This document shows, piece after piece, positions 45,848 through 53,511 of a stretch of 64,000 nt of DNA (position 1 is its first letter; each line of letters begins with the position of its first letter). The notes under the pieces are model-generated. The model was not told where the DNA came from, did not search any database, and saw nothing but the letters and a program-made list of their open reading frames with translations. The translations under genes and the position numbers were made by a program. This DNA comes from Minisyncoccus sp041663305 (GTDB taxonomy: Bacteria > Patescibacteriota > Minisyncoccia > Minisyncoccales > Minisyncoccaceae): positions 18,788 through 82,787 of the forward strand of contig JBAYMT010000003.1 of the NCBI GenBank assembly GCA_041663305.1, in the 5' to 3' direction.

Positions 45848-47371
45848 TTAAATTCCAAATTTTAAGTAATCTTTCCAAGCCGACTTTCTTCCATTCTTTT
45901 TAAAATCTCCCTTCTTTATGTTTTTATAAATATGAAAAACCAAATTAGCCAATTCTTCCTCCTCTACTGATGATTGGTATGTTTCTGTTTTTATAAGAGG
46001 GCGGCAAGCCAATTGATTTAATATTCCAGTTTTTTCAATAAAGTTCGTATAAAAATCTCCTTTTATAAAATCCATATTCTCCAAGACTAAATCAAAAAAC
46101 GGAATAGTGGTTGAAACCCCCTCAATAATAGTTTCATCAAGTGATCTTTTAAGCTTGTTGATAGCTTCTTCCCGAGTCTTCCCCCAAACAATTACTTTGG
46201 CCAATAATGAGTCAAAGAACGGGTAAATATTCTGGCCTTCGTGCAAAAAACTATGCACAAATACTCCTTGTCCTTGAGCGGGAATATATTTCCGTATTAT
46301 TCCAGGAGCAGGTTGGAAATTTTTGAAAGGGTCTTCAGAATTAACCCTTACCTCTATTGCCCATCCGTTTAAAACAATATCCTTTTGTTTCAAAATCAGT
46401 TTTTCTCCCTGGGCAATGCGTATCTGCTGCTCAACAATATCTATTCCTGTAATTGCTTCTGTAATCGGATGCTCAACTTGTATTCGGGGATTAACTTCCA
46501 TAAAATAAAAATTTTTTTCACTATCAACCAAAAACTCAACTGTTGCAGCTCCATGATATTTTACCTCTTTGCATATCTTGGTAGCCCAATTGCCCATTCT
46601 TTCCCTTATATTCTCACTTATAAAAGACGATGGAGCTTCCTCAATCAGCTTCTGAAATCTTCGCTGAATGGTGCAATCCCTTTCACCCAAATAAACAGCA
46701 TTTTCACCGTCCGATAAAATTTGGAATTCGATATGTCTTGCCTCTGGCAAATACTTTTCTAAAAAGAAATCGACATCAGAAAAACCCATAGACATTTGCT
46801 TCTGTATGCTCAAGGTTGCCGCAAATAATTCGCCGCTTGTAGCCTGCCCGTCAATAACTCTTATTCCCATACCTCCTCCTCCTCTTTGGGCTTTTAATAT
46901 GAATGGGGGTTTTATTTTTTTAGCAGCCTCTAAAAGTTCTTTTTTTGTCTTTATAGTAGAATCGCTGGCAGGCAATGTGGGAATGCCTATTTTTTTTGCA
47001 ATTTTTTTTGCCTCAATCTTATCCTCAAACTTTCTTAAAACATTGCTATTCGGACCAATAAAAATTATTTTACTCTTCTCGCATTCAAGTGCAAACTTAG
47101 AATTCTCTGCCAAAAAACCGTACCCAGGATGTATTGCATCAACTTTCTTCTCTTTTGCAACTTCAATAATCCGCTTGATATCCAAATACCCCTGAGACCC
47201 ATCTCTTTCTAAAAAACAATATTCGTCAGCTAGTCTTGTTTCAAGGAAATTATCTTCCATTCCTCTTTTAGGACACAAAGCAACCGTTTTAATTCCCATC
47301 TCCTTGCACGTCCTTATAATTCGCAAAGCTATCTCTCCTCTATTTGCAATTAATATTTTACTTATCTTCAT
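45848..47371 (-). CDS. accC: Biotin carboxylase
   Basis: 507 residues, ATP-grasp enzyme that carboxylates biotin with bicarbonate. ANRGEIALRIIRTCKEMG at the start, HPGYGFLAEN, ATP loop RGGGGMGIRV, EARHIEFQIL, GERDCTIQRRFQKLIEEAPS, and VNPRIQVEHPITEAITGID. The last ~50 residues are an extra helical tail beyond the usual 450. Its start overlaps the end of the plsC-like gene by 14 bases. Gene symbol by function; substrate of the complete complex (acetyl- or propionyl-CoA) is open. Confidence 0.95.
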   Translation of the reverse strand: MKISKILIANRGEIALRIIRTCKEMGIKTVALCPKRGMEDNFLETRLADEYCFLERDGSQGYLDIKRIIEVAKEKKVDAIHPGYGFLAENSKFALECEKSKIIFIGPNSNVLRKFEDKIEAKKIAKKIGIPTLPASDSTIKTKKELLEAAKKIKPPFILKAQRGGGGMGIRVIDGQATSGELFAATLSIQKQMSMGFSDVDFFLEKYLPEARHIEFQILSDGENAVYLGERDCTIQRRFQKLIEEAPSSFISENIRERMGNWATKICKEVKYHGAATVEFLVDSEKNFYFMEVNPRIQVEHPITEAITGIDIVEQQIRIAQGEKLILKQKDIVLNGWAIEVRVNSEDPFKNFQPAPGIIRKYIPAQGQGVFVHSFLHEGQNIYPFFDSLLAKVIVWGKTREEAINKLKRSLDETIIEGVSTTIPFFDLVLENMDFIKGDFYTNFIEKTGILNQLACRPLIKTETYQSSVEEEELANLVFHIYKNIKKGDFKKNGRKSAWKDYLKFGI

Positions 47372-48020
47372 AAGACAGTTGTTTTATCGAGTCCATTAAT
47401 TTATCTGTAATAACTATGCAAATTTCTTTATATTCATCACTCTCTGTATCCAAGCTTCTAGCCTTCTCAAAATAATCCTTAAAATCTAGCGCCTTTCCAA
47501 TAGTAAATGTAATATTTCTTCTAATCTTCATTTTCCCTTTTGGAGGAAACAGTTCATAAGCTCCACTTATTCTAGCTGGGACTATTGGCACTCCTGTCTG
47601 TAAAAAAAGTTTCGCAACTCCCCACTTTCCCTTTTGGATTGCTCCATCCAAGCTTCGTTTGCCCTCTGGATAAATAATAAGAGAATATCCGTTCAGTAAA
47701 TGTTCTTTTGCCAAATTTACAGCATTTCTTTTTGAATCTTCACTATTTCGATTAAGCCTTATCACCCCGCCAAAAAGATACACAGCATCTCTTAAAAAGG
47801 CTAAAATGCCTCTTCCTTTATCTACTTGTCCTACGAACACAAATTTCCTTGGAAGACAAACATAAGCAGAAATCACTATGTCCAAATAGCTTTGGTGATT
47901 AGAAGCTAATATGAAGTTGGTTTCTGGAAGATTTTTCTTGCCCTCTATTTTTTTTATCAATAGAATATTTACAATTGGAGCCAAAAAAATCTTGCAAAAA
48001 TATGATGTAAATCTGTTCAT
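47358..48020 (-). CDS. plsC: 1-acyl-glycerol-3-phosphate acyltransferase-like (PlsC)
   Basis: 220 residues. N-terminal hydrophobic segment, then the acyltransferase HX4D motif NHQSYLD (~41-46), GGVIRLNR, YPEGKRS (block III), and a VPIVPARISG block. It transfers acyl groups to lysophosphatidate or a similar acceptor at the membrane. PlsX and PlsY are not in the window, so the source of the first acyl group is unknown. Its presence inside the operon ties the pathway to membrane-lipid assembly. It overlaps accC by 14 bases. Confidence 0.9.
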   Translation of the reverse strand: MNRFTSYFCKIFLAPIVNILLIKKIEGKKNLPETNFILASNHQSYLDIVISAYVCLPRKFVFVGQVDKGRGILAFLRDAVYLFGGVIRLNRNSEDSKRNAVNLAKEHLLNGYSLIIYPEGKRSLDGAIQKGKWGVAKLFLQTGVPIVPARISGAYELFPPKGKMKIRRNITFTIGKALDFKDYFEKARSLDTESDEYKEICIVITDKLMDSIKQLSYEDK

Positions 48021-48025
48021 AATAA

Positions 48026-48967
48026 TTACTTCAAAAAATTATTCCCAGATTTCAATAATTCTTCTGCCCCAGAAATTATTTCCTCTATAACCTCGCTGCA
48101 GGTCTTGACCTCGCTTATTCCTCCCGCATCAATACCCGAAAGAATAGGTATAAGATCTATATTTGCTGTTCCTTTATTCCCAGCAAATCTTTCCGAATTT
48201 ATTTCTTCTGGGAAGGGATTTTTCTCTTCCATCTTTTTTAAATTTTCAGTAAGCTTATTTCTAATTGCCCTTATGGGGTGTCCAGTAAATCTTCCGATTA
48301 CGGTTACGTCTTCATCTGTTGCGTCGATAATCGCTTTTTTATAGTTATCATGTATTGGACATTCTTTAGTTGCCATAAATCTTGTCCCGATTTGCACCCC
48401 CTCCGCTCCCAGTAAAAAAGCTGCAGCAAAAGTTCGGGCATCATATATTCCTCCGGCAGCAATAACGGGAATATCTTTTATAACGTTTGAAGCTTGTGGA
48501 ACTAAGCAAAAAGTAGTGTTTTCGCCAATGTGCCCGCCCGACTCCAAACCTTCCACCACGACTGCATCCATACCGCTCTGTTCCATTTTCTTAGCCAATC
48601 TTACGGTTGGCACTACTGGAATCACTTTTATGCCCGACTGCTTAAAATATGAAGCAACCGGCAATGGGTTTCCTCCTCCAGTAAAAACTACTGGCACTTT
48701 TTCGGCAATTATCGCTTTAACAAGCTCGGCAACATTAGGATTTTGCATCAAAAGGTTTACTCCAAAAGGTTTGTCAGTCAATTGTTTTGTTTTCTTGATT
48801 TCTTCAAGTAACCACGAAGGTGATGCAAAACCAGATCCTATTACTCCCAACCCTCCAGCGTTCGAAACAGCTGCAGTAAGCGAAGAATCAGAAACCCCAG
48901 CCATGCCTCCTTGAATTATCGGATATTTTATATTTAAAAGTTTTACGAGTCTATTATTTTCAAACAT
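48026..48967 (-). CDS. fabK: Enoyl-ACP/CoA reductase II-like (FabK family)
   Basis: 313 residues, FMN TIM barrel. YPIIQGGMAGVSDSSL at the start, GGLGVIGSG, GVNLLMQNPN, VEGLESGGHIGE and the FMN-phosphate loops IAAGGIYDA and GAEGVQIGTRFMAT. This matches FabK, which reduces enoyl thioesters with NAD(P)H; nitronate monooxygenases are close relatives, but the GGHIG-type motif and context favour FabK. It follows the FabZ-FabK fusion by four bases; two reductase domains in one operon suggests different chain lengths or roles. Confidence 0.85.
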   Translation of the reverse strand: MFENNRLVKLLNIKYPIIQGGMAGVSDSSLTAAVSNAGGLGVIGSGFASPSWLLEEIKKTKQLTDKPFGVNLLMQNPNVAELVKAIIAEKVPVVFTGGGNPLPVASYFKQSGIKVIPVVPTVRLAKKMEQSGMDAVVVEGLESGGHIGENTTFCLVPQASNVIKDIPVIAAGGIYDARTFAAAFLLGAEGVQIGTRFMATKECPIHDNYKKAIIDATDEDVTVIGRFTGHPIRAIRNKLTENLKKMEEKNPFPEEINSERFAGNKGTANIDLIPILSGIDAGGISEVKTCSEVIEEIISGAEELLKSGNNFLK

Positions 48968-48971
48968 AGTT

Positions 48972-50489
48972 TTAAGTATTTTGGACTAAAGGCTCTTTGG
49001 CCAAAATTTGATTTGCCTGCTCGACCAATTCATTGATTAATTTTTTTACGCTCACGATTTCTTTTATCCTAAAAGCATTACTTCCAGCAAACACCAGACC
49101 ATTTTCCATATCTCCCATTCTGGCATTTTCCAAAGCTTTCAAAATGCAATAGCTCTTATTACAAACCGGTCCTATACACCCTTCGCACTCACTAGGATTA
49201 ACCTTAGGAGCACTGCCGCTTAAAAGCTTTTCCACAAACCTATTTTTAATTGCACGTCCCGGTAATCCAACAGGCGATTTTATTATAACCAAATCTTTTT
49301 CGCTTGCAGTCAAATAAGCTTCTTTAAATTTTTTATCCGCATCGCACTCATCAGTAGCCACAAAACGAGTAGCCATCTGAACACCTTTTGCTCCCGCGCG
49401 CAACATTTCAACTATATCTTTTCCGTCAAATATTCCACCAGCAGCAATAACAGGAATTTTTATTGCGCCGACAGTCTCTTTGATTATATCTATTGTTTTT
49501 CTAAAAGGATGCCCCTCTGGAAATCCTAAATGTCCCCCCGCGTCACATCCTTCAATAACAACTGCGCTAGCTCCAGCGTCTTCAGCTTTCTTTGCCACCT
49601 TGGCCGAAGATGCGATTATGAAAACCGGAACATTATATTTTTTTGCCATTTCAAAAATATCATTTCTAAATCCTGCTCCTTGAATTACCAAATCTATTCC
49701 TTCCTCCATTGCGGCTTGGAGTAAATTTTGAAACTGCCCCACAACACCCATTATATTTATTCCGATCATTCCATCTTTTCCTGCAATCTCTCTTGCTTTC
49801 CTTATCTCGCTTTTAACCTCCTGTATGTCTTTCATTCCCGAAACCGCAATAATTCCTATCCCTCCCTCTTTTGCAACATTCCCTGCCAATTTATGTAGCG
49901 AAACTCTAACCGCCATTCCTCCCTGAATTATCGGGAATTTCGAAAAAACCTTTCCTATTTTCAAAGAAGGCAAATGATTCATCTTAACTGCGCTTTCTTC
50001 ATTTTTTCCAGAGTCTCTTTCTTTTATTTCCTTTGCCTTTCCTTCCAATTCTTTCTTATCAATTATCGCAACGCTAAACCTTACCTCACACTTCTTACTA
50101 TTGTTGCAATACGCCTCGCCGATGAAATTCGCGATCTTTCCGCCATATATTCCCAGCATCCTAACCCGATACTCAATTCTGCTTCCAGGCAGTATTATTT
50201 CGTAGAAGAAAGCGCTTCTCACTTGGTATGCAAGAAGGTGGCTCTGCTTACCCTGTTCACCCAGCTTCTCGCGAAGCAATATAGTTCCAGTTTGGGCTAT
50301 TCCCTCTACCACCAAAACTCCCGGCATCAAAGAAAAATCAACAAAATGACTCTTGAAATAATCGTCATTTTCAGAAGTTTGTTTATACGCAACAATATAA
50401 TTTTCTTCTAGTTTTTCCACGCAATCAACCCAAAGGAAAGAATCACCATACGGTATTAATTTTTTAACCTGTTCTTTTGTGTAAAGCAT
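48972..50489 (-). CDS. Fusion of FabZ-like dehydratase and FabK-like reductase
   Basis: 505 residues. Residues 1-150 are a hotdog dehydratase (FabZ/FabA): active-site His in KSHFVDF and Glu in MPGVLVVEGIAQTG. A charged linker (about 150-170) leads to a FabK/nitronate-monooxygenase barrel (PIIQGGMAVRVSL, VVIEGCDAGGHLGFPEGHPF, IPVIAAGGIFDG, GVQMATRFVAT). It ends with a cysteine cluster CEGCIGPVCNKSYC not seen in the second FabK. One chain thus performs dehydration and enoyl reduction, the last two steps of an elongation cycle. I know of no standard bacterial FAS gene with this fusion; cases may exist in databases. Confidence 0.88.
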   Translation of the reverse strand: MLYTKEQVKKLIPYGDSFLWVDCVEKLEENYIVAYKQTSENDDYFKSHFVDFSLMPGVLVVEGIAQTGTILLREKLGEQGKQSHLLAYQVRSAFFYEIILPGSRIEYRVRMLGIYGGKIANFIGEAYCNNSKKCEVRFSVAIIDKKELEGKAKEIKERDSGKNEESAVKMNHLPSLKIGKVFSKFPIIQGGMAVRVSLHKLAGNVAKEGGIGIIAVSGMKDIQEVKSEIRKAREIAGKDGMIGINIMGVVGQFQNLLQAAMEEGIDLVIQGAGFRNDIFEMAKKYNVPVFIIASSAKVAKKAEDAGASAVVIEGCDAGGHLGFPEGHPFRKTIDIIKETVGAIKIPVIAAGGIFDGKDIVEMLRAGAKGVQMATRFVATDECDADKKFKEAYLTASEKDLVIIKSPVGLPGRAIKNRFVEKLLSGSAPKVNPSECEGCIGPVCNKSYCILKALENARMGDMENGLVFAGSNAFRIKEIVSVKKLINELVEQANQILAKEPLVQNT

Positions 50490-50497
50490 AATGATAA

Positions 50498-51235
50498 CTA
50501 TATAGATAAGCCCCCATCAACATTTATTACCGAACCAGTAATGAAGCTTGATTCATCCGAAATTAAAAACGCAACAGTGTTTGCAACTTCCTCCGGTTTT
50601 CCGAATCTTCCCAGTGAAGTCAGCCTTTTAACAGCTATTTTCATTTCCTCTGGAATCGCTTCCGCCATTTTAGTTTCAATAAACCCTGGAGCAATAGCGT
50701 TTACTCTCACCCCCAACTTGCCCACCTCTTTCGACAAAGACTTAGTAAGCCCTATTATTCCCGCTTTGCTGGCCGCATAATTTGTTTGACCAAAATTACC
50801 CCTCTGTCCAACAATCGATGAAATGCTTACAATGCTTCCTTTATTCAAAACTATTAAAGGCAATAAAGCTTTTGTAACATTGAACACTCCTGTCAAATTT
50901 ATATCAATAACGCGCTGCCATTCTTCGCTAGTCATTTTGGCTAAAGTTCTGTCTTGGGTAATTCCAGCATTATTTACCAAAGAATCCAATTTTCCAATTT
51001 TTTCTTCAATCTGTTTTGCCATATTTTCTACCTGGTCATATTTGGAAACATCGGCAACAAACACCTCTGCCTTTCCACCAGCGTTTTTTATTTCTTCTGC
51101 CAGCGCATCCAAATTTTCTTTTTGTCTATCTATATCATTAAGAACCACTTGCGCCCCTAAGGAAGACAATTTTAATGCTATTACCTTGCCTATTCCCTGA
51201 GATGCTCCTGTTATTAGGACTGTTTTGTTTTTCAT
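50498..51235 (-). CDS. fabG: 3-oxoacyl-ACP/CoA reductase (FabG)
   Basis: 245 residues, SDR fold. NAD(P) motif TGASQGIGK, NNAG in LVNNAGITQD, catalytic SISSIVGQRGN, YAASKAG (Tyr-x3-Lys), and IAPGFIETKM. Ends in GSVINVDGG. Typical FabG with cofactor preference probably NADPH. It reduces the beta-keto product of the condensing enzyme; in this operon that would be the thiolase product. Nine bases before the FabZ-FabK fusion. Confidence 0.93.
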   Translation of the reverse strand: MKNKTVLITGASQGIGKVIALKLSSLGAQVVLNDIDRQKENLDALAEEIKNAGGKAEVFVADVSKYDQVENMAKQIEEKIGKLDSLVNNAGITQDRTLAKMTSEEWQRVIDINLTGVFNVTKALLPLIVLNKGSIVSISSIVGQRGNFGQTNYAASKAGIIGLTKSLSKEVGKLGVRVNAIAPGFIETKMAEAIPEEMKIAVKRLTSLGRFGKPEEVANTVAFLISDESSFITGSVINVDGGLSI

Positions 51236-51246
51236 TTTTTTATTTT

Positions 51247-52272
51247 TTATAATACTAAATCAACATTCCTTTGCACTTCCGAAATAGTTCTTCCTACTGT
51301 TGGAATATTCGAAATGTTAATACTTGCTAATTGTTTTGGAATATTCTTAACCATTCCCGTCGCATTAAAAACAGCATCAAGACTGCTTGCATTCCTACTT
51401 CCAAAGACTAAACTCCTGAATATTGGAAATTTATCAATTCTTTGCGGATGCATCGCTTCTCCAAGCGTAAAAACATTATTTATTTCTTTTATTATTTCGC
51501 CCAAGCATTCCTCGCCATGTAAATATTTTAAAGCCTGGTAATTTTGTTTTTCAAACAGTTTTAAAAGATTTTCAACTGAAGACGCTTTCCCGTATTTCAA
51601 TTCCGCCAAGTTCAAAATGATATCATTATTCTTCAATTCCTTCGAAAGCTTTGCTTTTCCAATGCTTTCAAACTCACCTGCAGACAGATCAAATGGAACC
51701 ATTTTATGCTTCAAACAAACATCCAGCAATCCAGACTTCTGGGCCATTGCTTCTATTGGCATGTCGTCAAAAGACTGGGTTGCAATTTTTATATTTTTTA
51801 CTCCTTTTTCTTCCAAATAAGATAGTACGGCATCCAAAAATTCAAGAGAGGTGTTTTCTCTCATATAATTATGAACGGGTGCAACCAATGTTGGCAATAC
51901 TAAAACCTTTGTATCTTTTTTTAATTGTAAACAAGAAAGATCAGCTATTTTTTCAATCGCATCCAGCAGATTATAATTTACCTTCCATATTGCAACAGCG
52001 TCATAACTGCCATCTGTCTCAAGATTCAGACTATCACCCACCTTTCGGTTTTCCATAGATTTATACGCATACCTGTTCCCATGTTCGTCTTCAATCACTA
52101 AAGCATAATAAGGAACCTTTGGGTGTAAAAGGCTTGGAATTGAAACTTTTGAGCTGGCAATAACCTTTGCTTCTTTTGCCCTGATAACTTCAAGCTCAGA
52201 AAAACAAAAGGGACAAATAGAAACAGGATGTTGCCATTTCTTTTTGCATTTTGAACATTGATAAAAAACCAT
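51247..52272 (-). CDS. DUF35 (zinc ribbon/OB) fused to DUF362-like domain
   Basis: 341 residues. Residues 1-115 are a DUF35 protein: ribbon CSKCKKKWQHPVSICPFC followed by an OB fold with YYALVIEDEHGNRYAYK. In archaea DUF35 proteins hold thiolase in complex with its partner by channelling CoA intermediates. The rest (about 120-341) resembles DUF362: VLVLPTLVAPVH, DIILNLAELKYG, GEAMHPQRIDKFP and LVFGSRNASSLDAVFNAT. I do not know of this fusion. It follows the thiolase by ten bases, fitting the classic thiolase-DUF35 pair. Confidence 0.75.
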   Translation of the reverse strand: MVFYQCSKCKKKWQHPVSICPFCFSELEVIRAKEAKVIASSKVSIPSLLHPKVPYYALVIEDEHGNRYAYKSMENRKVGDSLNLETDGSYDAVAIWKVNYNLLDAIEKIADLSCLQLKKDTKVLVLPTLVAPVHNYMRENTSLEFLDAVLSYLEEKGVKNIKIATQSFDDMPIEAMAQKSGLLDVCLKHKMVPFDLSAGEFESIGKAKLSKELKNNDIILNLAELKYGKASSVENLLKLFEKQNYQALKYLHGEECLGEIIKEINNVFTLGEAMHPQRIDKFPIFRSLVFGSRNASSLDAVFNATGMVKNIPKQLASINISNIPTVGRTISEVQRNVDLVL

Positions 52273-52282
52273 AAGAATAAAA

Positions 52283-53404
52283 TTAAATTTTTTTAAAAAT
52301 ATGAACTGTCACACTTCCTCCAGCTCCTCCAATATTATGGGTAAGTCCGATGTTATGTTTTTTGACCTGCCTATCTCCACAGTCTCCTCTAAGTTGATGG
52401 ACTATCTCGTAAATCTGAGCCAAGCCTGTTACCGAAATGGGATGCCCCTTAGCCTTAAGTCCTCCCGATACATTGATCGGCATCTCACCATCCAGGTTTA
52501 TTTTTCCCGATCTTATCAATTCGGCCCCCTTTCCTTCTTCTGCAAAGCCAAGATCTTCATAAGAAATTAATTCAACCGAAGTAAAAGCATCATGTATTTC
52601 GGCAACATCAATATCTTTTGGAGTTATTCCTGCGTTCTCAAAAGCTTCTTTTGCCGCCATTTGAGTAGCTTTAAAATGGGTCATATCGTCTCTTCCAAAA
52701 GTAAGGATATAGTCTGTTGCAAAACCAGAACCTATTACCTCAATATCGCTTTTTTCACTTGAGAGAATAACTGCAGCCCCTCCATTAACCGATAGCGAAC
52801 AATCCATTAATCTTAAGGGAGAAGATACTTCTGGAGAATTTTTTATTTTTTCAAGCTCAAGAGGCTTCTTATAAAAATAAGCCTTGGGATTCAAAGCTGC
52901 ATTTTGATGGTTCTTGTGTGCGATAAGAGAAAGATCATCCATCGTTGCTCCATATTTTTTCATATACGCCTGCCACACAAGCGCATTTTGGGTTGGAAAA
53001 AGCATTCCTTCGGTTTGCTCATAAACCCTTTCAGCAGCCGAAAGTATCCAATCGGTAGCCACCTCGCTCCTATTATCGGCAAATTTCTCAGCCGCTAAAA
53101 CCATAACGTTTTTAAACCCTTGCATTTTAAGGGCTGTCCAAAAAGCTGCGCCGCCTCCGCCGCATACAGATACCAGTTCTATAATCGGAACATTTGTTTT
53201 AAAAATGTCTGATAAAAATGATACTTTGTGTGTTTGATGCTCCCCTCCGGCAGCACTTGAAATACTTGTGAAAACTATTGCGTCAATATCCGACATGGAC
53301 ATTTTTGCATCCTGCAATGCTTCAATTGCAGCACTATAAGCAAAATCCCACCAACTGCGGGTAGAATAGTCAAATTTCGTCATTCCAACTCCTTTTATAT
53401 ACAT
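52283..53404 (-). CDS. Archaeal-type thiolase (acetyl-CoA acetyltransferase-like)
   Basis: 373 residues, thiolase fold of the SCP-x/archaeal branch. GVGMTKF at the start, nucleophile Cys in ELVSVCGGGGAAFW (~82), base His in EIHDAFTSVEL, and GHPISVTGLAQIYE. The second Cys of bacterial thiolases is replaced (THNIGGAGGSV), as in archaeal enzymes. It condenses two acyl-CoA units and pairs with DUF35. HMG-CoA synthase, the archaeal neighbour, is absent. First gene of the operon. I keep the first ATG, since its GVGMTKF matches relatives; AAAGGAG upstream of the internal Met8 is coincidental or an alternative start. Confidence 0.85.
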   Translation of the reverse strand: MYIKGVGMTKFDYSTRSWWDFAYSAAIEALQDAKMSMSDIDAIVFTSISSAAGGEHQTHKVSFLSDIFKTNVPIIELVSVCGGGGAAFWTALKMQGFKNVMVLAAEKFADNRSEVATDWILSAAERVYEQTEGMLFPTQNALVWQAYMKKYGATMDDLSLIAHKNHQNAALNPKAYFYKKPLELEKIKNSPEVSSPLRLMDCSLSVNGGAAVILSSEKSDIEVIGSGFATDYILTFGRDDMTHFKATQMAAKEAFENAGITPKDIDVAEIHDAFTSVELISYEDLGFAEEGKGAELIRSGKINLDGEMPINVSGGLKAKGHPISVTGLAQIYEIVHQLRGDCGDRQVKKHNIGLTHNIGGAGGSVTVHIFKKI

Positions 53405-53471
53405 ATCAAAAAAATAAAAATGATAATTTTATGTAATAATATTAACTTTATTTCCCCTAATCCCAAAACAA

Positions 53472-53500
53472 ATTATCCCCACTAACCTTCGTTAGGTAAA
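53472..53500 (-). promoter_or_regulatory. Promoter of the fatty-acid-like operon
   Basis: Minus-strand TTTACC (53495-53500), 17-base spacer, GATAAT (53472-53477), giving a leader of about 60 bases. A small TAAC-GAAG-GTTA hairpin lies in the spacer. Confidence 0.6.
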
Positions 53501-53511
53501 ACATTTACTTT

